Assembly: GCA_003209565.1 (NCBI GenBank)
Contig: QCQK01000014.1
Location: 1 to 36,942, forward strand
Reading direction: 5' to 3'
Source of the DNA: Prochlorococcus sp. AG-449-J16
GTDB lineage: Bacteria > Cyanobacteriota > Cyanobacteriia > PCC-6307 > Cyanobiaceae
Length of the DNA: 36,942 nucleotides
Below the pieces are notes generated by a model. It was not told the origin of the DNA. It saw only the letters and a program-made list of their open reading frames with translations, and searched no databases. This document shows positions 17,062 through 26,796 of the stretch, in pieces. The position numbers and the translations under genes are program-made. Each line of letters opens with the position of its first letter. The first letter of the stretch is position 1.

Positions 17062-18432
17062 TTAGGCTGCTGTATATCGAGGAACATCTGCAGGGTCTGA
17101 ACTAGTCTTTAATTCCTTATTTGACAAAGTTTTTTTGTTAAACTCTCTTGTTATTTTTAAGCCCAATATTTTTAATTTTGATTCAAAATTTTCATAACCT
17201 CTATCCAAATGCTCTAAACCATAAATTCTACTTGTGCCTTCAGCTATAATCCCCGCAATTATTAATGCAGCTGAAGACCTCAAATCAGATCCAACTAGAT
17301 CCATTCCCTTAAATTTTTTAACACCTTTGATAGACGCAATATTTTTATTTAATTTTATATTTGCCCCCATTTTGTTAAGTAAATGAACATGGTTCATTCT
17401 GTTTTCGAAAATTGTTTCAGTTATTTTTGATTCACCATTTGCGATTGCCATTAAAGTTGTAAATGGTGCTTGCAAATCAGTTGGAAATCCTGGGAAAGGA
17501 GCTGTTTCAATATCTACCCCTTTGATCTTTCTACCCTTGATTGTAATTGAATTACCTTTAATCGTAATTTTACTTCCACTCTCTTGAAGCTTATTTGTGA
17601 CAGCTTCAAGATGATTAGGTATTACAGGAGAAATTGTTATCGAAGAGGAAGTCGCAGCAGCAGCTATTAAAAAAGTGCCAGCTTCTATTCGATCTGGAAT
17701 TACTTTATGAGTACAACCACGAAGCTTATTAACACCATCAATAATTATTTTTTCTTTGCCAGAGTCGTAAATTTTTGCCCCCATTTTATTTAGCATTTGA
17801 CATAAATCCTGTATTTCAGGTTCTCTTGCAGCATTTTCAATCGTAGTTCTTCCCTCCGCTAATGATGCGGCCATTATTAAAGTTTCAGTAGCTCCTACGC
17901 TAGGGCACTTTAATTTGATATGAGTACCATGCAGTTTTTTATTCTCATCCTTAATTCTTGCTTTGACAATTCCTTCTTCAATAATAATTTCCGCTCCTAA
18001 GGCTTGAAGTCCATTTATGTGCTCATCTATGGGTCTTGAACCAATATTGCATCCTCCAGGTAAGGGGACTTTAGCCTCTCCATATTTACTTAATAATGCA
18101 CCTATGCAAAAGAAACTAGCTCTTAATCCATTAACAAGTTCATATGGAAGATCTCTGATAGAAATATTTTTTGGATCTATCTCTAAGCGATTGTTTTTTT
18201 GTAATAGTTTGATACCTAAACTCTTTAGGATATTTCCCATTTTTTCTATATCGGTAAGATGAGGGACATTCTCAAGAATTATCTTTTCATTAGTTAGCAA
18301 TGATGAAGCCAATAAAACTAAGGCAGAATTCTTGGCGCCACTTATTTCAACTTTTCCATGTAAGTTGCCTTGGCCAAAAATCTTTAAATTTTGAGATTTA
18401 AGATATGACTTCTTTTTGCTTACGCAAATCAT
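17062..18432 (-). CDS. murA: UDP-N-acetylglucosamine 1-carboxyvinyltransferase
   Basis: First committed step of peptidoglycan synthesis: transfers enolpyruvate from PEP to UDP-GlcNAc; the fosfomycin target. The 456 aa have the N-terminal VEISGAKNSALVLLASSLL (Lys34, Asn35), the catalytic loop cysteine Cys128 in LPGGCNIGSRPIDEHI, and GFPTDLQAPFTTLMAIANG, SKITETIFENRMNHV and DLRSSAALIIAGIIAEG. It carries a short extra lysine-rich N-terminus and a C-terminal tail (residues about 430-456) beyond the usual fold. The ATG at 18432 was taken; a start a few codons inside cannot be excluded. It is a single gene, convergent with the mini-ORFs. Confidence 0.96.
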   Translation of the reverse strand: MICVSKKKSYLKSQNLKIFGQGNLHGKVEISGAKNSALVLLASSLLTNEKIILENVPHLTDIEKMGNILKSLGIKLLQKNNRLEIDPKNISIRDLPYELVNGLRASFFCIGALLSKYGEAKVPLPGGCNIGSRPIDEHINGLQALGAEIIIEEGIVKARIKDENKKLHGTHIKLKCPSVGATETLIMAASLAEGRTTIENAAREPEIQDLCQMLNKMGAKIYDSGKEKIIIDGVNKLRGCTHKVIPDRIEAGTFLIAAAATSSSITISPVIPNHLEAVTNKLQESGSKITIKGNSITIKGRKIKGVDIETAPFPGFPTDLQAPFTTLMAIANGESKITETIFENRMNHVHLLNKMGANIKLNKNIASIKGVKKFKGMDLVGSDLRSSAALIIAGIIAEGTSRIYGLEHLDRGYENFESKLKILGLKITREFNKKTLSNKELKTSSDPADVPRYTAA

Positions 18433-18623
18433 TAAGGGTTAATTTATTAGATTCATCATGACAAAGGAAAACTTGTAAGTCCACCCTATGTAACGTCATG
18501 AATATTAATTAAAAGTGAAAATGTGTTTTTTAAGATTTCTTGGGAAATAAAAATTTAACATTTAATTGATCAAAATATTGATGTAATTAAAATATAGTTG
18601 ATAACTCATTTTTTAAATTACTC

Positions 18624-19484
18624 ATAGAAAATACTTTTTTAAAAATAACTAGTAAAAACAATAATCTAGTTAAAAGATTTAGATCATTTAAAAGAGGATC
18701 ATCTCCAAAAGATCAAGACTTTTTTTGCATAGAAGGCACTCATCTTATTGAAGAATTGCTGAAGTCTGGGAAAAATCCCTCTAAGATTTTAGTCACCGAA
18801 AAATGGCTAACAAAGAATCAAAATCTAAGCAAAAAATTTCATCGTTCATTAATAAATATTGTCTCAGAGGAAGTCTTAGCATCTGCGATTTCAACAATTA
18901 ATCCAGATGGAATAGCAGCCTTAGTAGAGATTTCAGAAATACCTAATTATCAATTTAATAGAAAAGATGATTTTGTTCTTGTTCTCGATAGGATTCAAGA
19001 CCCTGGGAATATGGGTAATCTTTTTAGAACTGCTTTAGCTGCTGGTGTTGATGCAATTTTTTTAGCTGGAGGTGCGCACCCATTAGGCCAAAAGGTACTA
19101 AGGGCATCCTCTGGTGCAGTTTTTCATCTGCCATTTTTAAGAATTGATGGAAATGAAGAAGAAATATTAAATTCTTTACTCAAGTCTTTGTCTGAATTAT
19201 CAAATGCAGGGTTTGAGATATTCTCTACTAGTAGCCATAATAAAAGTTCAAAAAAACCGTCAAAACCATACTGGGAAGTTGATTGGTCTAGATGTACTGC
19301 ATTAATTTTGGGGAATGAAGGTCAAGGCATACATAAAAAAATTCAAGAAGCTTTTAATGAAACAATTACAATTCCGCATAGTGAGCTTGTAGAATCAATG
19401 AATGTGGCTTGTGTTGCAGTTCCTCTATTACTAGAACGAAAAAGAGTCGCATACACTTCTAATAAATTAATAAAAAGTGACTGA
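18624..19484 (+). CDS. SpoU/TrmH-family rRNA/tRNA methyltransferase, with no canonical start codon
   Basis: SAM-dependent 2'-O-ribose methyltransferase of the SPOUT class. The catalytic domain shows VLDRIQDPGNMGNLFRTALAA, ALILGNEGQGIHK and IPHSELVESMNVACVAVPLL, the three SpoU motifs. Before it is the substrate-binding domain, beginning FLKITSKNNNLVKRFRSFKR and including FFCIEGTHLIEELLKSG. That domain is in frame upstream of 18756, the first TTG, yet the frame back to its stop at 18588 has no ATG, GTG or TTG. The ATA at 18624 sits where family N-termini begin, giving 286 aa, so I chose it; the start is uncertain. The end overlaps lpdA by 8 bp. Confidence 0.85.
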   Translation: MENTFLKITSKNNNLVKRFRSFKRGSSPKDQDFFCIEGTHLIEELLKSGKNPSKILVTEKWLTKNQNLSKKFHRSLINIVSEEVLASAISTINPDGIAALVEISEIPNYQFNRKDDFVLVLDRIQDPGNMGNLFRTALAAGVDAIFLAGGAHPLGQKVLRASSGAVFHLPFLRIDGNEEEILNSLLKSLSELSNAGFEIFSTSSHNKSSKKPSKPYWEVDWSRCTALILGNEGQGIHKKIQEAFNETITIPHSELVESMNVACVAVPLLLERKRVAYTSNKLIKSD

Positions 19485-20916
19485 TTCAAGTTTTGATTTT
19501 GATTTAATCGTAATAGGAGCAGGATATGGAGGTTTTGACGCCGCTAAACATGCTGCTGGTAAGGGACTTAAAGTCGCAATAGTAGAATCTTCTGATATGG
19601 GAGGCACTTGTGTTAACAAGGGTTGTGTTCCATCTAAAGCTCTTTTAGCTGCAAGTGGAAAAGTTAGAGAAATCGCTGATTATGAACATTTAGCTAAATT
19701 TGGTATTCATGCTTCCCCAGTAAGGTTTGAGAGATCAAAAATTGCAGATCATGCAAATAATTTAGTTTTAAATGTCAGAGAAAATTTAACAAAAACTCTA
19801 AAAAGGAGTGGAGTTGAAATTATTTTGGGCATTGGCAGAATTGAAGGAAATCAAAAAGTAGGTGTAAGAGATAAAAACGGAATTGATAAAATTTTCACAT
19901 GTAAGAATATTGTTATAGCAACTGGATCTTCTCCTTTTGTGCCACGTGGAATAACTTTGGATAATAGGACTGTATTTACTAGTGATGATGCGGTTAAACT
20001 TGAGTGGCTTCCAAGATGGATAGCAATTATTGGAAGCGGATATATAGGACTAGAATTTGCTGATGTTTATACAGCTCTTGGTTGTGAAGTTACTATGATC
20101 GAGGCTTTGGAAAATATTATGCCAACATTTGATCCAGACATCACTAAGATTGCTAAAAAGAACCTAATTCAATCGAGAGACATAGACACAAAATCAAATG
20201 TATTTGCAACAAAAATAACACCTGGATGTCCTGTAAAAATAGAGCTGACAGATGCAAAATCTAAGGAAGTTGTTGAAGCTTTAGAAGTTGACGCTGTACT
20301 TGTTGCAACTGGCAGAAGTCCTAATAGTAATAACTTAAATCTTGATTCGGTTGGTATCGAAACAGTAAAAGGGTTCATTCCTGTAGATGATCAAATGAGA
20401 GTTACGAATGGTGATGAAATAATACCTAACATTTGGGCTGTTGGAGATGTCACAGGCAAACTAATGCTCGCCCATACAGCTGCAGCGCAGGGTACAATTG
20501 CTGTTGATAATATTTGCGGTGGTAATATCGAAATTAACTATCAAAGTATCCCTGCAGCAACTTTTACTCACCCTGAGATAAGTTCAGTTGGTCTCTCAGA
20601 AGCTGAAGCTAAAGAGATAGCTGCTAAAGAAAATTTTTCTTTGGGAGTTGTCAAAAGTTTCTTTAAGGCTAATTCAAAAGCATTGGCTGAATTGGAGAGT
20701 GATGGATTGCTAAAGTTAATTTTCAATAAAGATAATGGGAAAGTATTAGGTGCTCATATTTTTGGGTTACATGCAGCTGATTTAATACAAGAAATTTCAA
20801 ACGCTATTTCAAGGAACCAAGATGTAATTGAATTATCTAAAGAAGTTCATACTCATCCCACTCTTAGTGAAGTAGTTGAGGTCGCGTATAAACAAGCGGC
20901 TTCTCAAATAAAATAA
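19477..20916 (+). CDS. lpdA: Dihydrolipoamide dehydrogenase (E3)
   Basis: FAD disulfide oxidoreductase that re-oxidises lipoyl groups in the pyruvate dehydrogenase complex and, in other contexts, glycine cleavage. The 479 aa include LIVIGAGYGGFDAAKHA for FAD, the redox disulfide Cys45/Cys50 in GGTCVNKGCVPSKAL, the NAD-binding AIIGSGYIGLEFADVY, NIWAVGDVTGKLMLAHTA, and the C-terminal catalytic His in VHTHPTLSEVVE. The GTG start at 19477 overlaps the end of the methyltransferase gene. PdhA is encoded elsewhere in the window (29447-30484), so the complex genes are dispersed. Confidence 0.96.
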   Translation: MTDSSFDFDLIVIGAGYGGFDAAKHAAGKGLKVAIVESSDMGGTCVNKGCVPSKALLAASGKVREIADYEHLAKFGIHASPVRFERSKIADHANNLVLNVRENLTKTLKRSGVEIILGIGRIEGNQKVGVRDKNGIDKIFTCKNIVIATGSSPFVPRGITLDNRTVFTSDDAVKLEWLPRWIAIIGSGYIGLEFADVYTALGCEVTMIEALENIMPTFDPDITKIAKKNLIQSRDIDTKSNVFATKITPGCPVKIELTDAKSKEVVEALEVDAVLVATGRSPNSNNLNLDSVGIETVKGFIPVDDQMRVTNGDEIIPNIWAVGDVTGKLMLAHTAAAQGTIAVDNICGGNIEINYQSIPAATFTHPEISSVGLSEAEAKEIAAKENFSLGVVKSFFKANSKALAELESDGLLKLIFNKDNGKVLGAHIFGLHAADLIQEISNAISRNQDVIELSKEVHTHPTLSEVVEVAYKQAASQIK

Positions 20917-20928
20917 TATCTAAAGTTA

Positions 20929-21816
20929 ATGGAGATAAGACGCAGGCCACCAAATCCAACAGTAAGGGTAGAAAATTTAGAATATGCTGTACCTCATAAA
21001 GAAGCACAAGCAAGAAATATTCTAGAAGAAATTGTATGGTATAAGGACATTGAAATTAAGAATTTTAAAAAAATAGTCTCTTTAGAAGATCTCATCAAAA
21101 AGATTGAAAACCTTCCCGCTCCCAAAGATTTTTATAAAAATATCTTGGAGTCAAAAATAAAACCAGGAGTAATTGCTGAAATAAAAAAAGCTAGTCCGAG
21201 TAAAGGAATTATTAGAAAAGATTTTAACCCTGAAGACATAGCAATTTGTTATGAAGGATTAGGTGCATCATGTATCTCAGTACTTACCGATAAAAGGTTT
21301 TTTCAAGGTAGTTTTGAAATACTCCAAACTGTAAGGAAATCAACTAATCTCCCTCTACTCTGTAAAGATTTTATTATTTCTGCTTATCAAATTTATAAAG
21401 CAAGGGTATCTGGTGCTGATGCAATATTACTAATCGCTGCGATTTTAAGTGATGACGATTTAATTTATTTAAAGAAAATTGCCGATAATTTAAAGATGAG
21501 TGTTCTTGTCGAAGTCCACAACTCTAATGAATTAGAAAGGATTATAAAGTTAAAATCTTTTAATTTGATTGGAATAAATAATAGGGACTTAAAGACTTTT
21601 AAAACGGATTTAAAAACATCAATTGAATTGATGAATATATATGCAGATATATTTTTAAAACAAAATATTATTCCCGTAAGTGAATCTGGAATTAATTGTG
21701 CAGAAGATTTAGAATCGCTTAGATCTATTGGAATCAAGGGAGTATTAATTGGTGAAACTTTTATGAGAGAGACTGATATTGAACAATCGTTCAAGAAATT
21801 ATTTTACTCAATTTAA
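20929..21816 (+). CDS. trpC: Indole-3-glycerol phosphate synthase
   Basis: TIM-barrel enzyme of tryptophan synthesis closing the indole ring from CdRP. The 295 aa have [105 protein letters not shown] and [10 protein letters not shown], covering all catalytic and phosphate-binding positions (the catalytic Lys residues are in the IKKASPSKG and LCKDF motifs). It has the roughly 45-residue N-terminal extension common in cyanobacterial TrpC. It begins 12 bp after lpdA and is likely co-transcribed with it. Confidence 0.97.
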   Translation: MEIRRRPPNPTVRVENLEYAVPHKEAQARNILEEIVWYKDIEIKNFKKIVSLEDLIKKIENLPAPKDFYKNILESKIKPGVIAEIKKASPSKGIIRKDFNPEDIAICYEGLGASCISVLTDKRFFQGSFEILQTVRKSTNLPLLCKDFIISAYQIYKARVSGADAILLIAAILSDDDLIYLKKIADNLKMSVLVEVHNSNELERIIKLKSFNLIGINNRDLKTFKTDLKTSIELMNIYADIFLKQNIIPVSESGINCAEDLESLRSIGIKGVLIGETFMRETDIEQSFKKLFYSI

Positions 21817-21871
21817 TATTGACTTCAAATCGTGCTATAAGATTGAATAAACAGAGTTGTAACGAATATAT

Positions 21872-22543
21872 ATGCAGGCTGTAATTTTAACAGGTATATT
21901 TGCGGGATTTGTGCATGTAGTTAGTGGTGCTGATCATCTAATTGCAATGGCACCAGCAGCGATTTATAATCCCCAAAAAGCTCTTAAAAATAGTTTTTCA
22001 TGGGGCTTAGGACACTCTTCAGGTGTTCTCTTTTTAACTTTTCTAGCGATTTTTATTAAGGATATTACGCCATTAAACAAATTTTCTAATATTGCCGAAT
22101 TCCTAGTTGGAATTTCTCTTCTAATTGTTGGAGTATTTGCTATTAAAAATTCTCTTAAATTAAGTATCCACTCGCATTCACATAAGCATGAGAATGGAAT
22201 TGCCCATCGTCACTTTCACTTTCATGTTAAGGAACAAAAAAATAATAATAAGCACTCACATGCTTTGACTGGTTTAGGCCTGCTACATGGTATAGCTGGA
22301 GGTTCACATTTTCTTGCAGTTCTTCCTGCTCTAGCACTACCTTTAACAAGCGCTTGCTTATATTTGATTTCATATTTGATTGGTTCACTAATAAGTATGA
22401 ATCTTTTTACTTGTTTAATATCTTTTACCACCCACAAGGCAAGTCAAAAATTTATTAAAAGATTAATAGCTCTGACAGGAGGCCTTTCCTTTTCTTTGGG
22501 ATTATTTTGGATTCAAAGAAGTGCTTCTGTTTTTTTGAATTAA
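21872..22543 (+). CDS. sodT: Putative nickel transporter of the NicO/UreH type, beside NiSOD
   Basis: Six-helix-type membrane protein, 223 aa. Its N-terminal motifs GFVHVVSGADHLIAMAPA and SWGLGHSSGV, together with GLLHGIAGGSHFLAVLPAL in the second half, are duplicated His-containing helices typical of Ni/Co NicO/UreH-like transporters. A central hydrophilic loop is extremely His-rich (HSHSHKHENGIAHRHFHFH, then KHSHA), fitting metal capture. It converges on sodX-sodN, whose product needs nickel, so nickel delivery for NiSOD is the likely role. Transport direction and metal are inferred. The name sodT follows usage for marine cyanobacteria as I recall it. Its 3' end overlaps the sodX coding frame by 42 bp. 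Confidence 0.82.
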   Translation: MQAVILTGIFAGFVHVVSGADHLIAMAPAAIYNPQKALKNSFSWGLGHSSGVLFLTFLAIFIKDITPLNKFSNIAEFLVGISLLIVGVFAIKNSLKLSIHSHSHKHENGIAHRHFHFHVKEQKNNNKHSHALTGLGLLHGIAGGSHFLAVLPALALPLTSACLYLISYLIGSLISMNLFTCLISFTTHKASQKFIKRLIALTGGLSFSLGLFWIQRSASVFLN

Positions 22544-22894
22544 GAAATTTTTTAATTTAGGAAAAATTAATTTAGAGGTGACAATCCCAATTATTTTTTC
22601 GTTATTGATTAATCCAAATTTCTTACTATCTTCGCTAAATTTAATATTGTCACCAATAACCTCAATATTATTTTGATTTACTGAATTTATCCTTTTTATT
22701 AAGTTTTTATTTTTAAGTGGATGTTTAAAAATAATTATTTGTCGATCTTTAAGTACTGATTTATTATTTTTATATTTTTTAAAAAAAACAATATCTCCTT
22801 CTTTTAGGTAAGGTAACATCGATTCACCACTAATAATGGCAGTTTTTCTTAAACCTAAAAAAAATAAAATAAAATCAAAAAAACTTTTGAAAAT
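22502..22894 (-). CDS. sodX: SodX, signal-peptidase-like NiSOD maturation protease, no canonical start before its active site
   Basis: S26-family serine protease that should remove the NiSOD propeptide to expose the nickel-binding His. Visible are the nucleophile Ser in IISGESMLPYLKEGD, the general-base Lys region LIKRI, and box E VIGDNIKFSEDSKKFG. The first ATG (22817-22819) lies immediately after the catalytic Ser, so it cannot be the real start. Upstream the frame stays open to a TAG at 22907-22909 but has only ATT/ATA/TTA-type codons. I placed the start at ATT 22894 (130 aa), 8 bp after the sodN stop, giving a hydrophobic N-terminal helix. The start is uncertain. Confidence 0.82.
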   Translation of the reverse strand: MFKSFFDFILFFLGLRKTAIISGESMLPYLKEGDIVFFKKYKNNKSVLKDRQIIIFKHPLKNKNLIKRINSVNQNNIEVIGDNIKFSEDSKKFGLINNEKIIGIVTSKLIFPKLKNFLIQKNRSTSLNPK

Positions 22895-22902
22895 AATTCT
22901 GG

Positions 22903-23376
22903 TTAACTAGCTTTTACAAAAGCGTCTGATCTTCCTTTTGAAGCCCAGAAAATTTTATGAATCTTTTCTACATAACTCATGAGTTCTTCAGCTTGAGCTA
23001 AATCAATATTAACTTTGCATGCACTGCATAATTTGGCTGCCTTCCAAATGGTTTCATGTAAGTCTGGGTAAGTTTCTAAGTGAACTGGTTTAAAGTAATC
23101 TGTCCACAAAATTAGAATTTCTTTCTTGGTTTCTTTTGCTTGATCTTCTTTAACTGCAACATATCTAGAAAATGTATTACTGTATGCGGCCCACTCTGCA
23201 GAATCAGTGCTTGAAGGAGCTTCTAATGCAATAAGTTTTTTTGTCATTGATAAAACTGCTTCTGCAGCAACTCTCGTAGATGCTGGGTCGTAAACACCGC
23301 AAGGACCGTCACAGTGAGCATGGACTGTCATTGGGGATTTTTTATCTAGAAAAGAATTGATGAATTTACTTAACAT
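22903..23376 (-). CDS. sodN: Nickel superoxide dismutase
   Basis: Cytosolic homohexameric SOD using nickel. The 157-aa precursor has a 20-residue propeptide ending MTVHA, then the nickel hook HCDGPCGVYDPAS, with His21, Cys22 and Cys26 becoming ligands once cleavage exposes His21 as residue 1. The rest is the four-helix bundle expected of the family. It is followed directly by sodX, its maturation protease, and faces the His-rich transporter gene. Iron-sparing NiSOD is characteristic of open-ocean picocyanobacteria. Confidence 0.97.
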   Translation of the reverse strand: MLSKFINSFLDKKSPMTVHAHCDGPCGVYDPASTRVAAEAVLSMTKKLIALEAPSSTDSAEWAAYSNTFSRYVAVKEDQAKETKKEILILWTDYFKPVHLETYPDLHETIWKAAKLCSACKVNIDLAQAEELMSYVEKIHKIFWASKGRSDAFVKAS

Positions 23377-23454
23377 TTCAAATATTTGGTGTTGTTTATA
23401 TATTACTTGGAGAATAACTAAATTGAAAAGTTTTAGATGTTTTTCTTACTTATT

Positions 23455-24027
23455 TTAATTGACCTTTAATAATTCAACTTCAAATATTAAAGTCGCATTA
23501 GCAGGTATTACATTTCCTGCTCCTCTTGATCCGTATCCAAGTTCAGGAGGTATTGTTAATTTTCTTTTACCTCCAACTTTCATGCCTGCTACACCTTCGT
23601 CCCAACCTTTTATTACTCGTCCAGCACCTAAGGGAAAACTAAACGGAGCTCTTCCGATACTGGTATCAAACTGTGTCCCGTCTTCTAGAGTTCCTGTGTA
23701 ATTTACAGTAACTGTTTGCCCAACACTGGCTTCATCTCCTTCCCCGTTTACGATATCTGCAATAATAAGACCACTTTCTGTAGTCCTTGAATTGCTGTCT
23801 GATAGTGTTTCTTCTGCCATAGCGAAAAGTATAGGATTTGGATCTGATGGGTCTAGTTCAAATAAATTATTATTTGAAATATTTGATGATTTTGCAAGAG
23901 GCTTTTGTTGAATTAATTGATTTTCTGATTCAGCAGCATTAACAACTTGAGGTGAATTAAATTGACTGAAAATAGTTAGTGAAACACAAAAAACAAAAAC
24001 TGCAAAACTGATAAAGACTTCTTTCAC
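23455..24027 (-). CDS. FKBP-type peptidyl-prolyl cis-trans isomerase, exported
   Basis: Prolyl isomerase, 190 aa, probably periplasmic or thylakoid-lumenal. The N-terminus is a signal peptide or anchor ([18 protein letters not shown], with a possible cleavage after VNA). A low-complexity linker follows to about residue 85. The FKBP domain covers 85-190: [51 protein letters not shown] and [11 protein letters not shown], with the drug/substrate pocket aromatic residues present. The ATG is at 24027. It lies 78 bp upstream of sodN on the same strand. Its exact cellular location is not shown by the sequence. Confidence 0.94.
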   Translation of the reverse strand: MKEVFISFAVFVFCVSLTIFSQFNSPQVVNAAESENQLIQQKPLAKSSNISNNNLFELDPSDPNPILFAMAEETLSDSNSRTTESGLIIADIVNGEGDEASVGQTVTVNYTGTLEDGTQFDTSIGRAPFSFPLGAGRVIKGWDEGVAGMKVGGKRKLTIPPELGYGSRGAGNVIPANATLIFEVELLKVN

Positions 24028-24112
24028 CTAGATTTTGAAAGTTACTAAAACTAATATTACAGAATAAAGGTACAATAAATGGGTGATTTTAAATTTAATT
24101 TGAAATTTTAGA

Positions 24113-25600
24113 TTGTTAATCCCAACACAAGTTAAAAGTTTAAAACAATATTTTTACCCATGTTTAGGTGGCATCTTAGGAGGAATTTCAGTTGCAACCC
24201 ATTTTTGGATAATTTTTATGCCGATATCATTATTTATTTTATGGAAAGGAAGTGAAAGAAGAATAGCAAATTTTTGTTGGGGTTTTTTCTTCATCTTGAT
24301 AAGTCATTCTTGGCTTTATGATCTTCATCCATTGACATGGCTCGGATTTTCATGGTTTGCAAGTTTAATAATCACCATTTCAATATTGTTATTTTGTGCT
24401 TTTCTGGGTGGGTTATTAGTTTACTTATGGGGTTTGTTAGTTGAAATCATTCTCTGGAAAGAGGATGTTTTTAAAATGAAAATATTACCTTTAACCGTAA
24501 AAGTATTTTTTTTATCTTTGACTTGGGGTATTGGTGAATTGATACTTTCTCAAACATCTTTTTTTTGGATAGGTTTAGGGGAAAGTCTTATTCCAGGTGA
24601 TATTTATCTTGCTGGTTTGGCACGATGGATTGGCGCAAGTGGTTTATGCGTATTACAAATATTTATTGGATTTTGGATATTTTTTAATCACGGTAGATGG
24701 AGAAGAAAACTTCATTTTAAAAAAATATTTATTTTCGGACTTTTTATTATTTTTTTATTACATCTATTGGGGGGTTTAACAACTCCAATTAAAAGAAATT
24801 ATGAATATCCAGTAGCTATTTGGCAAACTAATATACCAACTAGAGAAAAATTAAAAATAGATAATGAATTTATTAAAGAAAAACAATCTATCGCTCAAAA
24901 ATATGCTTTAGCTAATCAAGCAGAACTTCTCGTCGCACCTGAAGGGACTCTATATAATAATTTTTATTTATCCAAAGGCTTTAAGATTAATACCTTGGCA
25001 GGAGGTTTCAGAAATTCTAATAATGAGTTAAGAAGTTCTTTACTCGGATTTCAAGTTGGAGATAAATCTTTTACCTCCTTTATAGATAAAAATAGACTTG
25101 TTCCATTAGGTGAAAAAATACCTAGATTTCTAAATAGTTTTTCAAGAGGATTATCTGCAGTAGGAGGAATTCAACCAGGCTCTGATTCACGATTTTTTAA
25201 TCCTAAATTTACTCAACCCCTAGCAGTGGCTATTTGTTATGAAATTAGTGATGGATTAAAAATAAGAAAGGCAATTAATAACGGTGCAAAACTAATAATA
25301 ACCACAGCAAATTTAGATCCCTATCCAACTAAGCTTTATAATCAATTCCTGTCTTTGGCAAGATTGAGAAGTATTGAAAATAAAAAAGATAATTTACTTG
25401 TATCAAACACTGGTCCTTCTGGTTTAGTTAAAGATGATGGGAAAATTATTCAACTTCTAGATTTAAATGTTGAGCAAAATAAAGTAGTTTTCCCTAATTT
25501 TTCATCCGATAAGACCTTTTATACACAATTTGGAGATAAACCCATTTTGTTATTGTTTATATTTTTTATGGGATTAAATTTCTTTTGGAAAATTAATTAA
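24113..25600 (+). CDS. lnt: Apolipoprotein N-acyltransferase
   Basis: Inner-membrane enzyme that N-acylates the lipoprotein cysteine. The 495 aa start with multiple hydrophobic helices up to about residue 215, followed by a nitrilase-like catalytic domain: the catalytic Glu in [21 protein letters not shown] (with the lysine motif GEKIP) and the nucleophile Cys in [12 protein letters not shown] final membrane helix ([15 protein letters not shown]) closes the protein. Start is TTG at 24113, the only canonical start after the in-frame stop at 24101. It overlaps convergent mnmA by 8 bp at the 3' end. Confidence 0.92.
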   Translation: MLIPTQVKSLKQYFYPCLGGILGGISVATHFWIIFMPISLFILWKGSERRIANFCWGFFFILISHSWLYDLHPLTWLGFSWFASLIITISILLFCAFLGGLLVYLWGLLVEIILWKEDVFKMKILPLTVKVFFLSLTWGIGELILSQTSFFWIGLGESLIPGDIYLAGLARWIGASGLCVLQIFIGFWIFFNHGRWRRKLHFKKIFIFGLFIIFLLHLLGGLTTPIKRNYEYPVAIWQTNIPTREKLKIDNEFIKEKQSIAQKYALANQAELLVAPEGTLYNNFYLSKGFKINTLAGGFRNSNNELRSSLLGFQVGDKSFTSFIDKNRLVPLGEKIPRFLNSFSRGLSAVGGIQPGSDSRFFNPKFTQPLAVAICYEISDGLKIRKAINNGAKLIITTANLDPYPTKLYNQFLSLARLRSIENKKDNLLVSNTGPSGLVKDDGKIIQLLDLNVEQNKVVFPNFSSDKTFYTQFGDKPILLLFIFFMGLNFFWKIN

Positions 25601-26750
25601 TTAATCCGCCACCTAATAAAATTTCTCCTTTATAAAAAACTGCAGCTTGTCCGGGCGTTACCGAATTTTGACTTTCTTCAAATATTAATTTAAATGTGTT
25701 AACTGGATTATCTGAATTTTTCAAAGGAATTAAAGTTCCTTTTACTGGATGACTTCTATATCTGATTTGTGCTTCTACTTGTATCTCCTGCTTAGGTTCT
25801 TCGATTGAAACCCAGTTAACCTTACTTATTATTGCTTCTTTATTAAATAGATCACTTTTATCTGCTACATAAACTATGTTTTTTACCCTGTCTAAACTTT
25901 TTACATACAATGGCTCAGGCCAAGCAATGCCTAAACCTTTTCTTTGTCCTACTGTAAAGTGCTGAATTCCATTGTGATTTCCTAGGACTTTCCCATTAAC
26001 ATGCATAATTTCTCCTTCTTTTGGCTCAATGTGTTTGTCAATAAATCTCTGCATTGATCCATAATGCTCAACTAAACATAAATCTTGACTTTCTGGTTTT
26101 TGAGCAGTTCTGAGGCCTAATCTGAGAGCTTCCTTTCTTGTTTCTTCTTTTTTCATTTCACCAAGAGGAAATTCTAATCTGCTTAGAACTTCTTGTGAAA
26201 GAGAATAAAGAAAATAACTTTGGTCTTTGTTCTCGTCAGCACCTCTGAGAAGAAGGAAGTCCTTATATACAAAGCTCTTGCAATCAATTTTTTCAACATA
26301 AGATGATTTTTTTATCCTTGCGTAATGACCTGTCGCAATATGAGTAAAGTCTTTTTTATTTATTGCGTAATTCAGCATCTCTTCAAACTTCACATTCTTG
26401 TTGCACATCGAACATGGAAGTGGAGTGAATCCTTTCTCGTAGCTTTCAGTAGTTTTTTTAATTACCTCTTTTTCGAAAATTTCTCTTGAGTCTATGATTT
26501 TATGATTAATTCCTAAATCTTCACAAAGGCCAGCAGCATCTACTAATCCTTCAGAACAACAAGAGCCTTGACCTTTCATTAGCCAAAGAGTTAGTCCCTC
26601 AACATTCCAGCCTCTTTCTAAAAGAAGAGCAGCTGAAAGGGAACTATCTACACCACCAGAAAGACCCACAATAATATTTTTTTTCTTCTTGGTTTTATTA
26701 TTAGTAGAAAAACAGTTCTCTAATTTTTTATCCTTTTGTGTCTTTAACAT
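25593..26750 (-). CDS. mnmA: tRNA-specific 2-thiouridylase
   Basis: ATP-dependent enzyme placing sulfur on U34 of tRNA-Lys, -Glu and -Gln. The 385 aa show the PP-loop [18 protein letters not shown], the first catalytic Cys in [35 protein letters not shown], the second catalytic Cys in [24 protein letters not shown] and the C-terminal beta domain ending [20 protein letters not shown]. The lysine-rich N-terminal 24 residues lie outside the family core; an internal start is possible. It diverges from nnr by 46 bp, so both promoters are within that gap. Confidence 0.95.
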   Translation of the reverse strand: MLKTQKDKKLENCFSTNNKTKKKKNIIVGLSGGVDSSLSAALLLERGWNVEGLTLWLMKGQGSCCSEGLVDAAGLCEDLGINHKIIDSREIFEKEVIKKTTESYEKGFTPLPCSMCNKNVKFEEMLNYAINKKDFTHIATGHYARIKKSSYVEKIDCKSFVYKDFLLLRGADENKDQSYFLYSLSQEVLSRLEFPLGEMKKEETRKEALRLGLRTAQKPESQDLCLVEHYGSMQRFIDKHIEPKEGEIMHVNGKVLGNHNGIQHFTVGQRKGLGIAWPEPLYVKSLDRVKNIVYVADKSDLFNKEAIISKVNWVSIEEPKQEIQVEAQIRYRSHPVKGTLIPLKNSDNPVNTFKLIFEESQNSVTPGQAAVFYKGEILLGGGLIN

Positions 26751-26796
26751 GGAAGTTTAAATTTTTGAACAGTAATTTAATTGCTTTGCACTAATT

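Noticed and set aside
18433..18600. A small RNA or short gene between murA and the methyltransferase
   Set aside because: Only very short frames and a weak ATCAA/TTGAT inverted repeat are present, which is expected in such AT-rich DNA.
22502..22819. sodX starting at the ATG at 22819
   Set aside because: It would remove the catalytic serine codon immediately upstream, so a conserved protease would be inactive.
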